Shown: positions 17,901 through 24,502, counted from the stretch's first letter. The stretch: DNA of 27,721 nucleotides from CAG-492 sp035388585 (GCA_035388585.1 DAOOQE010000017.1:1-27721); one strand, 5' to 3'. Notes: a model not told the origin generated them from the sequence alone. Translations and numbers: made by a program.

Positions 17901-20319
17901 CACCAATATAATATCCATATTTAGTTATTTCAGAAATATTTGTTAATAGTTTTCCAACAGTGTCAGATACTACAACACATTCAATTTCAACAAAATCTGA
18001 ATCTAAAGTATTACCACCTGTATAAGCTAGTAATTCTCTATCTTTTAATTTGTTGGTTTTTACTGTTGTTGTTCCATCTGAGTTTTTTGTTGCTATCCAG
18101 TTATTTTGAATGTTTACTAAAGAATCTTGTTTAAATTCTAGACCTTGTGGTAGGTAATCTGTAATTTCAGTTGCATATCCATTAATATCACCTTCATTAT
18201 AAACTGAGATTTTATATCTTACTGTAGCTCCTGTTTTTACTTTATATGCAGGTTTATTCATTATGTATGTAGCAGTTGTTCCATCTAATAATCCTGAAAC
18301 ATTATATGCTCTTAACCTATTAGATACAGGTGTTGAGTCTATGTCATTTTCTAATTTATATTCAACATTAACAATTTGTTTTGTTAATGCTAAATCTAAT
18401 GTTTGGACCTTAATATTTTCGTAATCATCATCATCTTGTAATCCTGGAACATTATATTTATAGCTTTCGCTCATTTGTTCTGGCCCATATTCAGCTGAAC
18501 CTTTCCAAGAATCTATGTTTGATGTAAGTTGATTTATTGTTATACTATTTGGGTTTGAATCTCTATCATTTATGTCTGTATAATTATTTTTTGCATCATA
18601 TGCAGTATCTGCTGTTATTTCTGCAACATTTTTTAATACAGTATTTTTGTCTTTACTTGTAACTTTGCAATATATGTAGACTGATCTAGAATCTATTGTA
18701 TTAGTAGTTTTGTCATATGCTTTTATTAAGTTTCCCATTCCCCTAGTACTTGATAAATAATCTGTTTTATAAGAAGCACTAACTTTTTCAGATTGCTCTT
18801 CTGTTTTAGTCCAACGATAATCTGTAGTTTCATTTATTCCATAAGAATTTAATTGTTCCAAACCTACAAACTCAAGGCCATTAGATAGGCTGTCTTTTAT
18901 TTCAGATGCATACCCATCTAAATCACCTTCATTGTGAATAGTAATTTTATATCTTATAATTGAACCTGTTGGAACAGTTATAAAAGCTTTATTTGTTAGA
19001 TAGGCGTCTGTTGTTGCACCATTTTTTAAAAGTCCAACCCTATTAAACACTCTATTTGTTAAAATAGTTTGTGATGTTGGTGCTCCTTGCACATCTGTTT
19101 TATTTAATACATAACTAGTTGTTCCATTGTTATTAACAGGAACATATACATCTGTAATATTTTTTATTAAATGTAGATCGAATTCAGCAACGGCTTCAGT
19201 TCTTGCACGACCTTCTAAACGTTTTCCAACTATCCTCTTTTTTAGATTAAACAATGGTTGTTTAGTTGTTAAATTTCCTTCAGTATAAAAATATTGAGCA
19301 TCTGAGGCAATCCTTTTTGTATCAATATTTAAATTAATATTATATTCTTTTGTTGGATCGAAGTTATATCCATTCTTAAATTGTATAAAAATATTATTGT
19401 CTTGTTTTACTATATCATAATTATCATTTCCGATTGTAATATCATTTACTGATACAGAATATCTAGTAAAATCTGAAACAGATGGATTATTATTATTTAA
19501 AACAAATGGTCCAACTTTTTTAGTTGTTCTATCTATAATTGCATTAGTTGAGTCCAAATTTAGTCCATCTAAATATGATTGCATTGAATTTGCATTTGGT
19601 GAAATATAATTTGAATTGTCTTTCGCCAAAGAAACCATTGCTGTATATATGTAACAATAGTATTTTGTACTTGTATAAGGTGTACTGTTATCTTTTCCAT
19701 CTCCTGGAATTATTACAGTTCCTGTTATAGAATCTGGTGTAATAATTCCTATATTTGGTGTTAAATTATTAGTAAAATACCAGAATGTTCCTTGTTGAAC
19801 TGTATAAATTAAATTCTCTCTATTTGCATAATCTGCCATCATACCATCTATCCATGCTGAATCTAAAGCAACTCCGTAGGTTTGTTCAACTACTTGTTTC
19901 TTGCTTTTTATAAGATTTGCAATATTTTCTAGCATCATTGCTTTTGTTTCTGGTTCTGCATCATTTGAAACATACATGTTGTCAATTAACCACATTGAAG
20001 AATTAAAGTTTTGTCTAGAACCAAATATTTGATTAACTGTTTGGTCATTAATATTATATAAACTTCCTCCATGTGTTAAAACTTCATATGCGTTTCTTTG
20101 CGCACCACCATTTAGGCAATATAAATTATTATAATTTCCTGTAGTTTCAGCAAAGTGATACAATCTTTTTGAATTAATTGAATAACTCATCTCTTTTAAT
20201 TCTGACATTGTAATTGTTTGCGCATCTGAGACATTTTGGAATGCCATTAGAATTACTAACATAGAAATTATAACTGTAATTATACTTTTTGTTATTATCT
20301 TTTTCTTATTAATGTTCAT
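14953..20319 (-). CDS. Giant Cys-Gln thioester surface adhesin (1788 aa) with DUF11-like stalk
   Basis: A paralogue of the 1857-aa protein. Signal peptide: residues 1-33. Thioester head: about 45-260, with LYCLN (Cys68) and VQQGTFW (Gln175, Trp180), the same Cys and Gln-plus-five-Trp spacing rules as its neighbour, but little other head similarity. Stalk: five DUF11-like repeats with cores such as YKITIHNEGDLDGYASEI, YKISVYNEGDINGYATEI, YKLRIYNEGG, YTLRIFNEGNAYGYASEV and YKIRVYNEGQIDGY. Most begin with 'DLALRKFI/DLSLVKW' strands and end with D-x-D-S-x-P-N. One SpaA-like domain starts near YNLQIQKTDAKNP. Linkers DDDDYEN, DDDDFEQ and DDTDFEN are acidic and may bind Ca2+ (inference). The tail SIRTG (1754-1758), helix and KKFVL replace LPXTG. 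The start has AAAGGAGAG before ATG 20317-20319; a strong promoter lies about 180 nt upstream. Confidence 0.9.
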   Translation of the reverse strand: MNINKKKIITKSIITVIISMLVILMAFQNVSDAQTITMSELKEMSYSINSKRLYHFAETTGNYNNLYCLNGGAQRNAYEVLTHGGSLYNINDQTVNQIFGSRQNFNSSMWLIDNMYVSNDAEPETKAMMLENIANLIKSKKQVVEQTYGVALDSAWIDGMMADYANRENLIYTVQQGTFWYFTNNLTPNIGIITPDSITGTVIIPGDGKDNSTPYTSTKYYCYIYTAMVSLAKDNSNYISPNANSMQSYLDGLNLDSTNAIIDRTTKKVGPFVLNNNNPSVSDFTRYSVSVNDITIGNDNYDIVKQDNNIFIQFKNGYNFDPTKEYNINLNIDTKRIASDAQYFYTEGNLTTKQPLFNLKKRIVGKRLEGRARTEAVAEFDLHLIKNITDVYVPVNNNGTTSYVLNKTDVQGAPTSQTILTNRVFNRVGLLKNGATTDAYLTNKAFITVPTGSIIRYKITIHNEGDLDGYASEIKDSLSNGLEFVGLEQLNSYGINETTDYRWTKTEEQSEKVSASYKTDYLSSTRGMGNLIKAYDKTTNTIDSRSVYIYCKVTSKDKNTVLKNVAEITADTAYDAKNNYTDINDRDSNPNSITINQLTSNIDSWKGSAEYGPEQMSESYKYNVPGLQDDDDYENIKVQTLDLALTKQIVNVEYKLENDIDSTPVSNRLRAYNVSGLLDGTTATYIMNKPAYKVKTGATVRYKISVYNEGDINGYATEITDYLPQGLEFKQDSLVNIQNNWIATKNSDGTTTVKTNKLKDRELLAYTGGNTLDSDFVEIECVVVSDTVGKLLTNISEITKYGYYIGAEFVEAIADENGKPIVDRDSYENSINIQLNKTQTNESILEYEKRIETQLTKTWMNKTEYDVEDDDDFEQLIIIDKEFDLALRKYISAVNGNSIVNGVDLNSYDAFVTRVPKINILSEAIRATKGTALYFHGKEAIEVYPQDEITYKLRIYNEGGIADYNGRATEIIDYLPQGVEFVKLAEGYLDYTATVDTELNAIKITYAGNKILPTNSIKKIAQATENKKYDEISDQWYQEVALICKVTGYEESKILTNRAEITKQTAINSQGEMVQIADRDSVPDSLLIGTNNNTEKSILLNLASFYTDYKYGINDDHMGYYPGVEGKGTKDSGDQDDTDFENIKIKKLLGQYNLQIQKTDAKNPNMKLENVTFSLNTKINGKVGQTAFTATDSNGLTNTITTQIENTEIDSYTINEINLGINEYIKLKNPISFAITKEIVGGTFRANGIYFFNDNIEEIKDIKYVFGTRITKTVELLDGRTVEVSAILNNDGFINITIPNLEEIKKFDLALRKFIIGVTDNSKTTDITNRYPVFKINADGKYVYEHTKEPVVVDTKNIVTYTLRIFNEGNAYGYASEVLDDIPEGLEFVPYIQDDGSINDKYKWTMYKILTQQEILTLPEGTEIKELDGKTTGNSVEKKKCIITTNPAEADYIVTNYLSFENGKKMTNTDTLDQNTKLPYNVNLLKPFNPNTMDEPDYRDVKVQFKVVEPSTSNRIIINLAQITDDKDKYNEEAEDIDSKPNVWNEGEDDQDLEKIKVRYFDLSLVKWVNEAIIIEDGIERIEPGNNIEDLKNQYDHRLIYKLHPDKISKYTDLEPVVKVDIPKNKLASIVVKFKYKIRVYNEGQIDGYVKEITDYTPKNMKFVQEDNPLWKDAGNGKVVTNQLENKLLKVGGEPETVEIIYTWINGENNLGLLVNTAEISKDYNEFETPDIDSTPNNFIENEDDIDDAPVLISIRTGDSINITYIIVAAAFTIIIAAGAISIKKFVL

Positions 20320-20498
20320 ATATTTTCTCTCCTTTTTGCATATATTAATGCATTTTTTAATTATGTCTTTAAATTATGTTGTCAAATAAAATCTGCACAA
20401 AAAATAAAATCATACTAGTGCATGATATTTAATCTCATAATTCTTTATCTTCCGTAGGTTTACCCCGTTTGTTTTGTTTTTTAACAAAGTATGAGAAT

Positions 20499-20527
20499 AT
20501 TATACCATAACAATATGATTTTGGCAA
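20499..20527 (-). promoter_or_regulatory. Promoter of the 1788-aa adhesin gene, with a ~175-nt leader
   Basis: On the minus strand: TTGCCA (20522-20527), 17-nt spacer, perfect TATAAT (20499-20504). Transcription would start near 20492, giving a leader of about 175 nt. In the leader ATCAT and ATGAT form a weak hairpin followed by TTTATTTTTT, which could attenuate. A second TTGACA (20380-20385) with a poor -10 (TAATTA) lies inside the leader. I recognise no known riboswitch. Confidence 0.75.
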
Positions 20528-20664
20528 TATTTTAATTGATTTTATTAGGGAAATAGGGGTTATTACACAATTGCAATTACTTTTTCATTTCACAGGAAAT
20601 AGGTTTTCTCATTTTACTGAAATAAGTTTTTTATGATTTTTAAATTTCGCACAATATAATTATT

Positions 20665-20712
20665 TGAAATTTTTCAAATTTATACACTAAAGTTTTTTGA
20701 GATTTTCTTATC
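20665..20712. repeat. Dispersed copy of the 36-bp unit found at the RT 3' end
   Basis: On the minus strand CTTTAGTGTATAAATTTGA, flanked by A- and T-rich runs, resembles the units in 22203-22404 (CTTTAGTGTCTGAGTTTTGG). The region 20530-20750 is otherwise AT-rich with short related motifs, and I see no gene in it. Confidence 0.4.
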
Positions 20713-20753
20713 ATTTCATTAACAATGTTTTTATGATTTAAATAAAACTTTTC

Positions 20754-20790
20754 AAAAAAAATCCCTACTAGCAGATTCTTTACTAGTAGG
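20754..20790 (-). terminator. Intrinsic terminator of the XRE-YbjQ operon
   Basis: The 8-bp perfect stem CCTACTAG (20764-20771) and CTAGTAGG (20783-20790) around an 11-nt loop is followed on the minus strand by GATTTTTTT. It lies about 210 nt after the YbjQ-like stop codon, beyond the 89-bp tandem duplication. Confidence 0.88.
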
Positions 20791-20844
20791 AAAAACTTTT
20801 CATATATTTATAATTGATATTTATAGAAAACTTTATACTGTTTT

Positions 20845-21019
20845 CCTTATTTATAATTGTTACATACATACATTGAATTCTCAGTGTTAAAACATAGTAA
20901 TTTTAATTTACTATTTTACTACTACGGCTGCAACCTAATTTATAATTGTTACATACATACATTGAATTCTCAGTGTTAAAACATAGTAATTTTAATTTAC
21001 TATTCTACTACTACGGCTG
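20845..21019. repeat. 89-bp tandem duplication covering the 3' end of the YbjQ-like gene
   Basis: The block at 20934-21019, which includes the last seven codons and the stop, is repeated at 20845-20930 with two differences seen (20848/20937 and 20916/21005). The outer copy is non-coding but still carries the last codons and a stop. High identity implies a recent event. Confidence 0.95.
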
Positions 21020-21311
21020 TACCAGATGCTACAACCATTAACATATTAGCAATTGTTTCATAATCTACTTTCACTCCAATTATAGCATTAGCTCCTACTC
21101 TTTCTGCTCTTGCAATCATTTCTTTTAAAGCCTCTGCTCTTGTATTTATTAATTCTTCTTCATATTCTGTAACTCTTCCTCCAGAGAAATTTGCAAACGC
21201 TGCAGAAAAATCCCTTGAGTAAGAAATACCGTTTATTATTTCCCCAAATATTACTCCCCTATATTCCTTTATAGTTTTGTTACTAAAACTATCTGTCGTA
21301 GTTATAATCAT
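21000..21311 (-). CDS. UPF0145/YbjQ-family protein
   Basis: A 103-residue soluble protein of the UPF0145 (YbjQ) family, with the family hallmarks: the opening strand MIITTTDSF, E-Y-x-G-x-V/I-x-GE at about 16-25 (EYRGVIFGEII), the helix with R-x-x-A-L/M-x-x-M (TRAEALKEMIARAERVGANA) and A-N-A-I-I-G-V-x-x-D-Y-E-T near 74-87, and a C-terminal TGTAV/SGTAVVVE strand. Family members form ring-like oligomers; their biochemical role is not established. The start has AAAGGAG about 8 nt upstream. It lies 51 bp downstream of the XRE gene with no terminator between, so it is probably co-transcribed. Its 3' end is tandemly duplicated just outside the gene. Confidence 0.92.
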   Translation of the reverse strand: MIITTTDSFSNKTIKEYRGVIFGEIINGISYSRDFSAAFANFSGGRVTEYEEELINTRAEALKEMIARAERVGANAIIGVKVDYETIANMLMVVASGTAVVVE

Positions 21312-21362
21312 ATACTTTACTCCTTTTTCCCTTAATAATTTTTAATCAATTTTTTCATATTA

Positions 21363-22088
21363 TTATTTAATACTATTTAACACATTATCAACTTGTTGTT
21401 GATTATTTTTAATCATAGTATCAACTTCTTGTTGATTATCTTTTAACATATTATCAACTTCTTGTTGATACTGTTGTTGATTATCTTTCAACATATCTTC
21501 AACTTCTTGTTGATATTGTTGTTGATTATCTTTTTTTACATCGTCTGCATTTTGATTATACGTTATTTTAGTATCATTTTTTACTTCTTCTGCTTTACTA
21601 GCTACATCTTGTTGCAATTGAAAAGTTTTGTTAAACATATCTTTAAAACCAGATCCTACAGCAAAAAAAGAAGCAATAATAATCATACTCATTATAACAA
21701 AAAACAATAATGGCAAACCAATTATTAAAAATAAAAACTTCTTAGACTTTTTGTCTTTTTTTACATAATTAATATTCTGATTCTCTTCTTTTTGATTTTC
21801 TCCTGTTGGAATATATTTTGTATCTATTCCAACAAATTCTCCACTTGCATTAGTTGATTTTACATTATTTGTATTCACTTTGTTTGAATTATCATTATTT
21901 GATAACAATTCATCTGTATTAACATTAAAATACTCTGAGATTTGAACTAATTTACCTATTTCCGGAGTTGTTTCTCCAAGTTCCCATTTTGAAACTGTCT
22001 GTCTTGATACATTCAAAACATCAGCTAATTCTTGCTGAGACAATCCTTTTTCTTTTCTTAACTTCATCAATTTTTCATTAAAATTCAT
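21363..22088 (-). CDS. Membrane-anchored XRE-family regulator with C-terminal Gln-rich repeats
   Basis: This 241-residue protein has an XRE/Cro-type helix-turn-helix at residues 4-62 (KLRKEKGLSQQELADVLNVS then RQTVSKWELGETTPE), a polar linker, one membrane helix at about 117-144 preceded by KKDKKSKK, and an outward C-terminal region. The latter is an alpha-helical repeat: two 15-residue units (KDNQQQYQQEV plus E/D-D/N-M-L) and two 11-residue units (K-D/N-NQQ-Q/E-V-D). The layout suggests a one-component sensor: DNA binding inside, coiled-coil outside. The promoter and a perfect 7-bp inverted repeat directly upstream suggest autoregulation. The Shine-Dalgarno is AAAGGAGGAG. The coding repeats correspond to 33- and 45-bp DNA repeats (21380-21537). 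Confidence 0.9.
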   Translation of the reverse strand: MNFNEKLMKLRKEKGLSQQELADVLNVSRQTVSKWELGETTPEIGKLVQISEYFNVNTDELLSNNDNSNKVNTNNVKSTNASGEFVGIDTKYIPTGENQKEENQNINYVKKDKKSKKFLFLIIGLPLLFFVIMSMIIIASFFAVGSGFKDMFNKTFQLQQDVASKAEEVKNDTKITYNQNADDVKKDNQQQYQQEVEDMLKDNQQQYQQEVDNMLKDNQQEVDTMIKNNQQQVDNVLNSIK

Positions 22089-22117
22089 TTAATACTCCTC
22101 CTTTGATTAATAATTAA

Positions 22118-22175
22118 ATTATACCGCATTATTTTATTATTATCAACCAATTAAAGTTGGAAATTTGTCAACTTT
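22118..22175 (-). promoter_or_regulatory. Promoter and probable operator of the XRE-YbjQ operon
   Basis: On the minus strand: TTGATA (22141-22146), 17-nt spacer, perfect TATAAT (22118-22123). Just upstream of the -35 lies the inverted repeat AAAGTTG (22153-22159) / CAACTTT (22169-22175) with a 9-nt spacer, and an overlapping CCAA..TTGG. This is a plausible site for the XRE protein itself. Confidence 0.75.
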
Positions 22176-22202
22176 TCTTAACATTTTGATTAATTTTTAT
22201 GG

Positions 22203-22404
22203 CAAAATTTACATACTAAAGGTTTATATTATTTTTTCTAAATTCCGATGGTAAAAGTTATTAATATTTTTCAAATTTCAGACAATAGCATTTTTTTGAC
22301 TTTTTCCAAATTCATACTCTAGTGGGTTTTAAGATTTTCTCTAAAACTAATGCACTAAAGATTATTAAGATTTTCTCCAAAACTCAGACACTAAAGGTTT
22401 ATAT
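22203..22404. repeat. Degenerate 36-bp tandem array anchored at the RT 3' end
   Basis: About six diverged units. The first, inside the RT gene, encodes the C-terminal PLVSEFWRKS-stop. The next units, read on the minus strand in the same frame, give SLVH.F.RKS and NPLEYEFGKS with a spacing of exactly 36 nt for four steps, then 30 nt. The two units nearest the gene share about 28 of 32 bases (CTTTAGTG......AGAAAATCTTAA). The stretch between RT stop and XRE promoter holds nothing else. Confidence 0.75.
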
Positions 22405-23570
22405 CCATAATTTCTCATAGTATCATATGATAATTTTTCGTAATTTTTTTTATTGTGTTTTCCTGTAACAATATATCTTAAGTACTGTTGCATGTATTCG
22501 TCTATTTCTTTTAAAGATTCCTGAGTTGTTATGATTGGAAAATACCATCTTGACCATGTAAGATCTGTATTATCACCTTTTAAATCATAAAACTTTTTAT
22601 TAAATTTTCTAATCATTGCCTTAACAGCTCTTTCACTATCCGCATCTTTTTTTAACATCCAACGTCTAATTTTCCTTGCGGTTCTTCTAATTTTGCCCTT
22701 GATTTTTTCTTTAGCAACATTAGAAATATCAATTTGATTATTTCGATACTCAAAACCTAAGAAAGACCAATTGCCGCCCGGTAGAATATATTCTTTTTTA
22801 GATTCATTAATTAAAAGATCTTTTTCTTGTATCTTCTCTTCCAAAAGTTTTGTTGTGGTTTCAAATGAATTCTTATCGGTAAAAATCAAAATATCATCAG
22901 AATATCTTGAATACAGAATATTTTTTTCTTGAAAAAAATTGTCTAATTCTGTTAAATATAGATTTGCCAAAAAAGCAGAAATTGGAGTTCCTGCCATTAT
23001 TCCCTTTTTTTCAAAAATTATTTCTCCATTAAAAATTGTTTTATCATTACTTAAAATAGACTCAAACAAATAGTACAATTGTATATCATCAAGCATTAAA
23101 TCCTTTAAAACTGGAAGAAGTTTATCTATATTTACACTATTAAAATAATTCTGAATATCTATTTTGTAACCATACATCTCACTTATTCCCGTAGTGTTTA
23201 CAATTTTTCTTACAGCATTTTTTACACAATAATTTTTTCTAAAAGAATAACAATTGTCTGCAAAACTATTATTATATTTTTCTAAAAGCAAAAATGACAA
23301 TACTTTTAATATCATCATTTCATCATCATTAAATGTATAAATTACCCTTTTCTTATTTGTTCTAATTTTGTTTATTGTATGTTTTGTGGGATTTGAGAAA
23401 ACATATGAGGAATCCGCAATTTTTCTTACAATCTCAATATATTTTTTTTCATTTATATAATTTTTAAAATACTCTTTTTCTTTAATTGTTAATAAGTTGT
23501 TATTGGTTTTATAATTCAAAAATTCTTCCCAGACTTCATTTTTTAACAATTTATCTACTAAACTTTCCAC
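22365..23570 (-). CDS. Stand-alone group II-like reverse transcriptase
   Basis: A 401-residue RNA-directed DNA polymerase without maturase or endonuclease domains. Seen: the palm motif A with Asp138 (YKIDIQNYF), motif B KKGIMAGTPISAFLANLYL (188-206), motif C RYSDDILIF (222-230, Asp225-Asp226), motif D region, and motif E FLGFEY (270-275). The basic thumb (290-330) is followed by a C-terminal segment ending GYKPLVSEFW. It lacks the I-G-x-x-x-S-Q motif of diversity-generating retroelement RTs, and no group II intron RNA domain is visible, so a defence-type or other domesticated RT is likely. Start: the only sensible start is GTG at 23568-23570, with GGGG 6 nt upstream. Directly upstream is a structured stretch with its own promoter. 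The 3' end runs into a 36-bp repeat array. Confidence 0.9.
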   Translation of the reverse strand: MESLVDKLLKNEVWEEFLNYKTNNNLLTIKEKEYFKNYINEKKYIEIVRKIADSSYVFSNPTKHTINKIRTNKKRVIYTFNDDEMMILKVLSFLLLEKYNNSFADNCYSFRKNYCVKNAVRKIVNTTGISEMYGYKIDIQNYFNSVNIDKLLPVLKDLMLDDIQLYYLFESILSNDKTIFNGEIIFEKKGIMAGTPISAFLANLYLTELDNFFQEKNILYSRYSDDILIFTDKNSFETTTKLLEEKIQEKDLLINESKKEYILPGGNWSFLGFEYRNNQIDISNVAKEKIKGKIRRTARKIRRWMLKKDADSERAVKAMIRKFNKKFYDLKGDNTDLTWSRWYFPIITTQESLKEIDEYMQQYLRYIVTGKHNKKNYEKLSYDTMRNYGYKPLVSEFWRKS

Positions 23571-23606
23571 AAGTTACCCCGATTTCTTTATTTTTTATAA
23601 TATAAT

Positions 23607-23740
23607 AAAAAAAAAGCAAAAAGAACAATTTTGAAATTGATTTATCAATACAAGACTGAACTTATAGTAGCCACTTGCACAACTTAATAAACTATAAGCT
23701 TCATCTCACCACAAGTGTTGTTACATCTTTTTGCTTTTTT
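23607..23740 (-). ncRNA. Candidate RT-associated non-coding RNA with terminal pairing and pseudoknot
   Basis: Between the promoter at 23743-23771 and the RT start there is no gene but clear pairing potential. The ends are a perfect 15-bp inverted repeat (23610-23624 with 23726-23740). Inside, ACTATAAG (23691-23698) pairs with CTTATAGT (23661-23668), and CAAGTG (23712-23717) with CACTTG (23672-23677). The two helices cross each other, so they form an H-type pseudoknot. A further small hairpin CAATTT-CA-AAATTG (23626-23639) lies next to the T-rich 3' arm and may act as a weak terminator. The predicted transcription start falls at the 5' arm of the terminal repeat. The layout (promoter, a1-like arm, structured RNA, a2-like arm, RT gene) recalls retron and DRT loci, but function is inferred. 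Confidence 0.55.
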
Positions 23741-23742
23741 GT

Positions 23743-23771
23743 ATTATATTCCATTTGCACATCTTAGTCAA
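23743..23771 (-). promoter_or_regulatory. Promoter of the candidate RNA and RT gene
   Basis: On the minus strand: TTGACT (23766-23771), 17-nt spacer, perfect TATAAT (23743-23748). It points at the structured stretch rather than directly at the RT, whose ATG-equivalent GTG lies about 165 nt further on. Confidence 0.82.
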
Positions 23772-23804
23772 ATTTTAAATTTTAAAATATAAAAAATAAA
23801 ATTG

Positions 23805-23822
23805 CATTATTAAAAGATAATG
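23805..23822 (-). terminator. Weak possible terminator after the M23 peptidase gene
   Basis: CATTAT / ATAATG with a 6-nt loop, followed on the minus strand by CAATTTTATTTTTT. The stem is short and AT-only, so it is uncertain. Confidence 0.4.
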
Positions 23823-23873
23823 ATCTAACAATATGTTAAAAGTAAACAGTAACAGAATTACTTTGCAAAAATT

Positions 23874-24473
23874 TTATCTAATGTATTTCGGATCTTCGGA
23901 ATAAGGGATATCCTGTTTTGAAAAACTCCATGGAAATTCTGAAATAAGTATTTCCCATAGGTTTGAATATGGTTTAGTTGTAAAATCCTCACATACATTT
24001 TCCCAATTAATTTCTGGAAGAACTTCTAGTGGATTTATTGTGTTTTCCAACCCAGTTAGTTCCGTATCATATTTTCTAATCTCTAAATGTAAATGCGGAA
24101 CTCTAGAACCACCACTGCAACCAGTTTCAGCAATAACATCTCCCTGATTTATAAAATCACCTTTTTTTACTAAAATTTTACTTAAATGACCATATATAGT
24201 CCTTTTTCCATCAGAATTAATAATCTCAATTTTATTTCCATAACCATCATTAAATGCATCAAAACCTTCTGTTGTTGTACCATCAAACTCCGCTTTATCA
24301 ACTATTCCGTTACAAATAGCTAAAACTTTTGTACCTATATCTGCTGTAATATCAAACCCAGAATGTTGTCTTTTTTTAAATAACACATAATGGTTCTCTC
24401 TTATTCCATATTTGTCATGTTCTGCAACCTTATATTTAGGTAGAACTGGCCATATATAATATTTTTTTTCCAT
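23874..24473 (-). CDS. M23-family (LytM/lysostaphin-type) metallopeptidase
   Basis: A 199-residue zinc endopeptidase domain of the kind that cuts peptidoglycan cross-bridges. Seen: H-S-G-F-D (His37, Asp41), GHLS (His96) and H-L-H-L-E (His127, His129), in the standard M23 order and spacing, with G-T-K-V-L-A-I-C-N-G-I-V between the first two. These residues suggest an active enzyme. No signal peptide or membrane helix is visible, unlike most secreted M23 enzymes; release by another route or use as a lysin is possible. Start: ATG at 24471-24473 is preceded by AGAGGAAAA, and I prefer it over a TTG five codons upstream, which would place the Shine-Dalgarno inside the coding region. The C-terminal 45 residues do not belong to the M23 core and are not recognised. 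Confidence 0.9.
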   Translation of the reverse strand: MEKKYYIWPVLPKYKVAEHDKYGIRENHYVLFKKRQHSGFDITADIGTKVLAICNGIVDKAEFDGTTTEGFDAFNDGYGNKIEIINSDGKRTIYGHLSKILVKKGDFINQGDVIAETGCSGGSRVPHLHLEIRKYDTELTGLENTINPLEVLPEINWENVCEDFTTKPYSNLWEILISEFPWSFSKQDIPYSEDPKYIR

Positions 24474-24502
24474 TTTTCCTCTTTCCAAAAATATAGTATT
24501 TT

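Noticed and set aside
20320..20500. Cyclic-di-GMP or other known riboswitch in the adhesin leader
   Set aside because: The patch around GGGGTAAACC superficially resembles part of the GEMM core, but the other conserved elements (CACGCA, GNRA loop in place, GGGACGCAAAGCC) are missing.
22365..23570. Classical retron RT
   Set aside because: A V-T-G triplet occurs (residues 368-370) but in the C-terminal RYIVTGKH context, not a recognisable retron Y-region, and the overall motifs look group II-like. The upstream RNA was kept as a separate, open candidate.
22365..23570. Diversity-generating retroelement RT with template and variable repeats
   Set aside because: The S-Q signature in motif B is absent (AGTPISAF instead), and no long repeat pair with A-specific differences was found; the adhesin genes do not end in a C-type lectin fold.
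24471..24488. TTG start for the M23 gene
   Set aside because: The AGAGG Shine-Dalgarno lies between this TTG and the ATG at 24471-24473, so the ATG is the better start.
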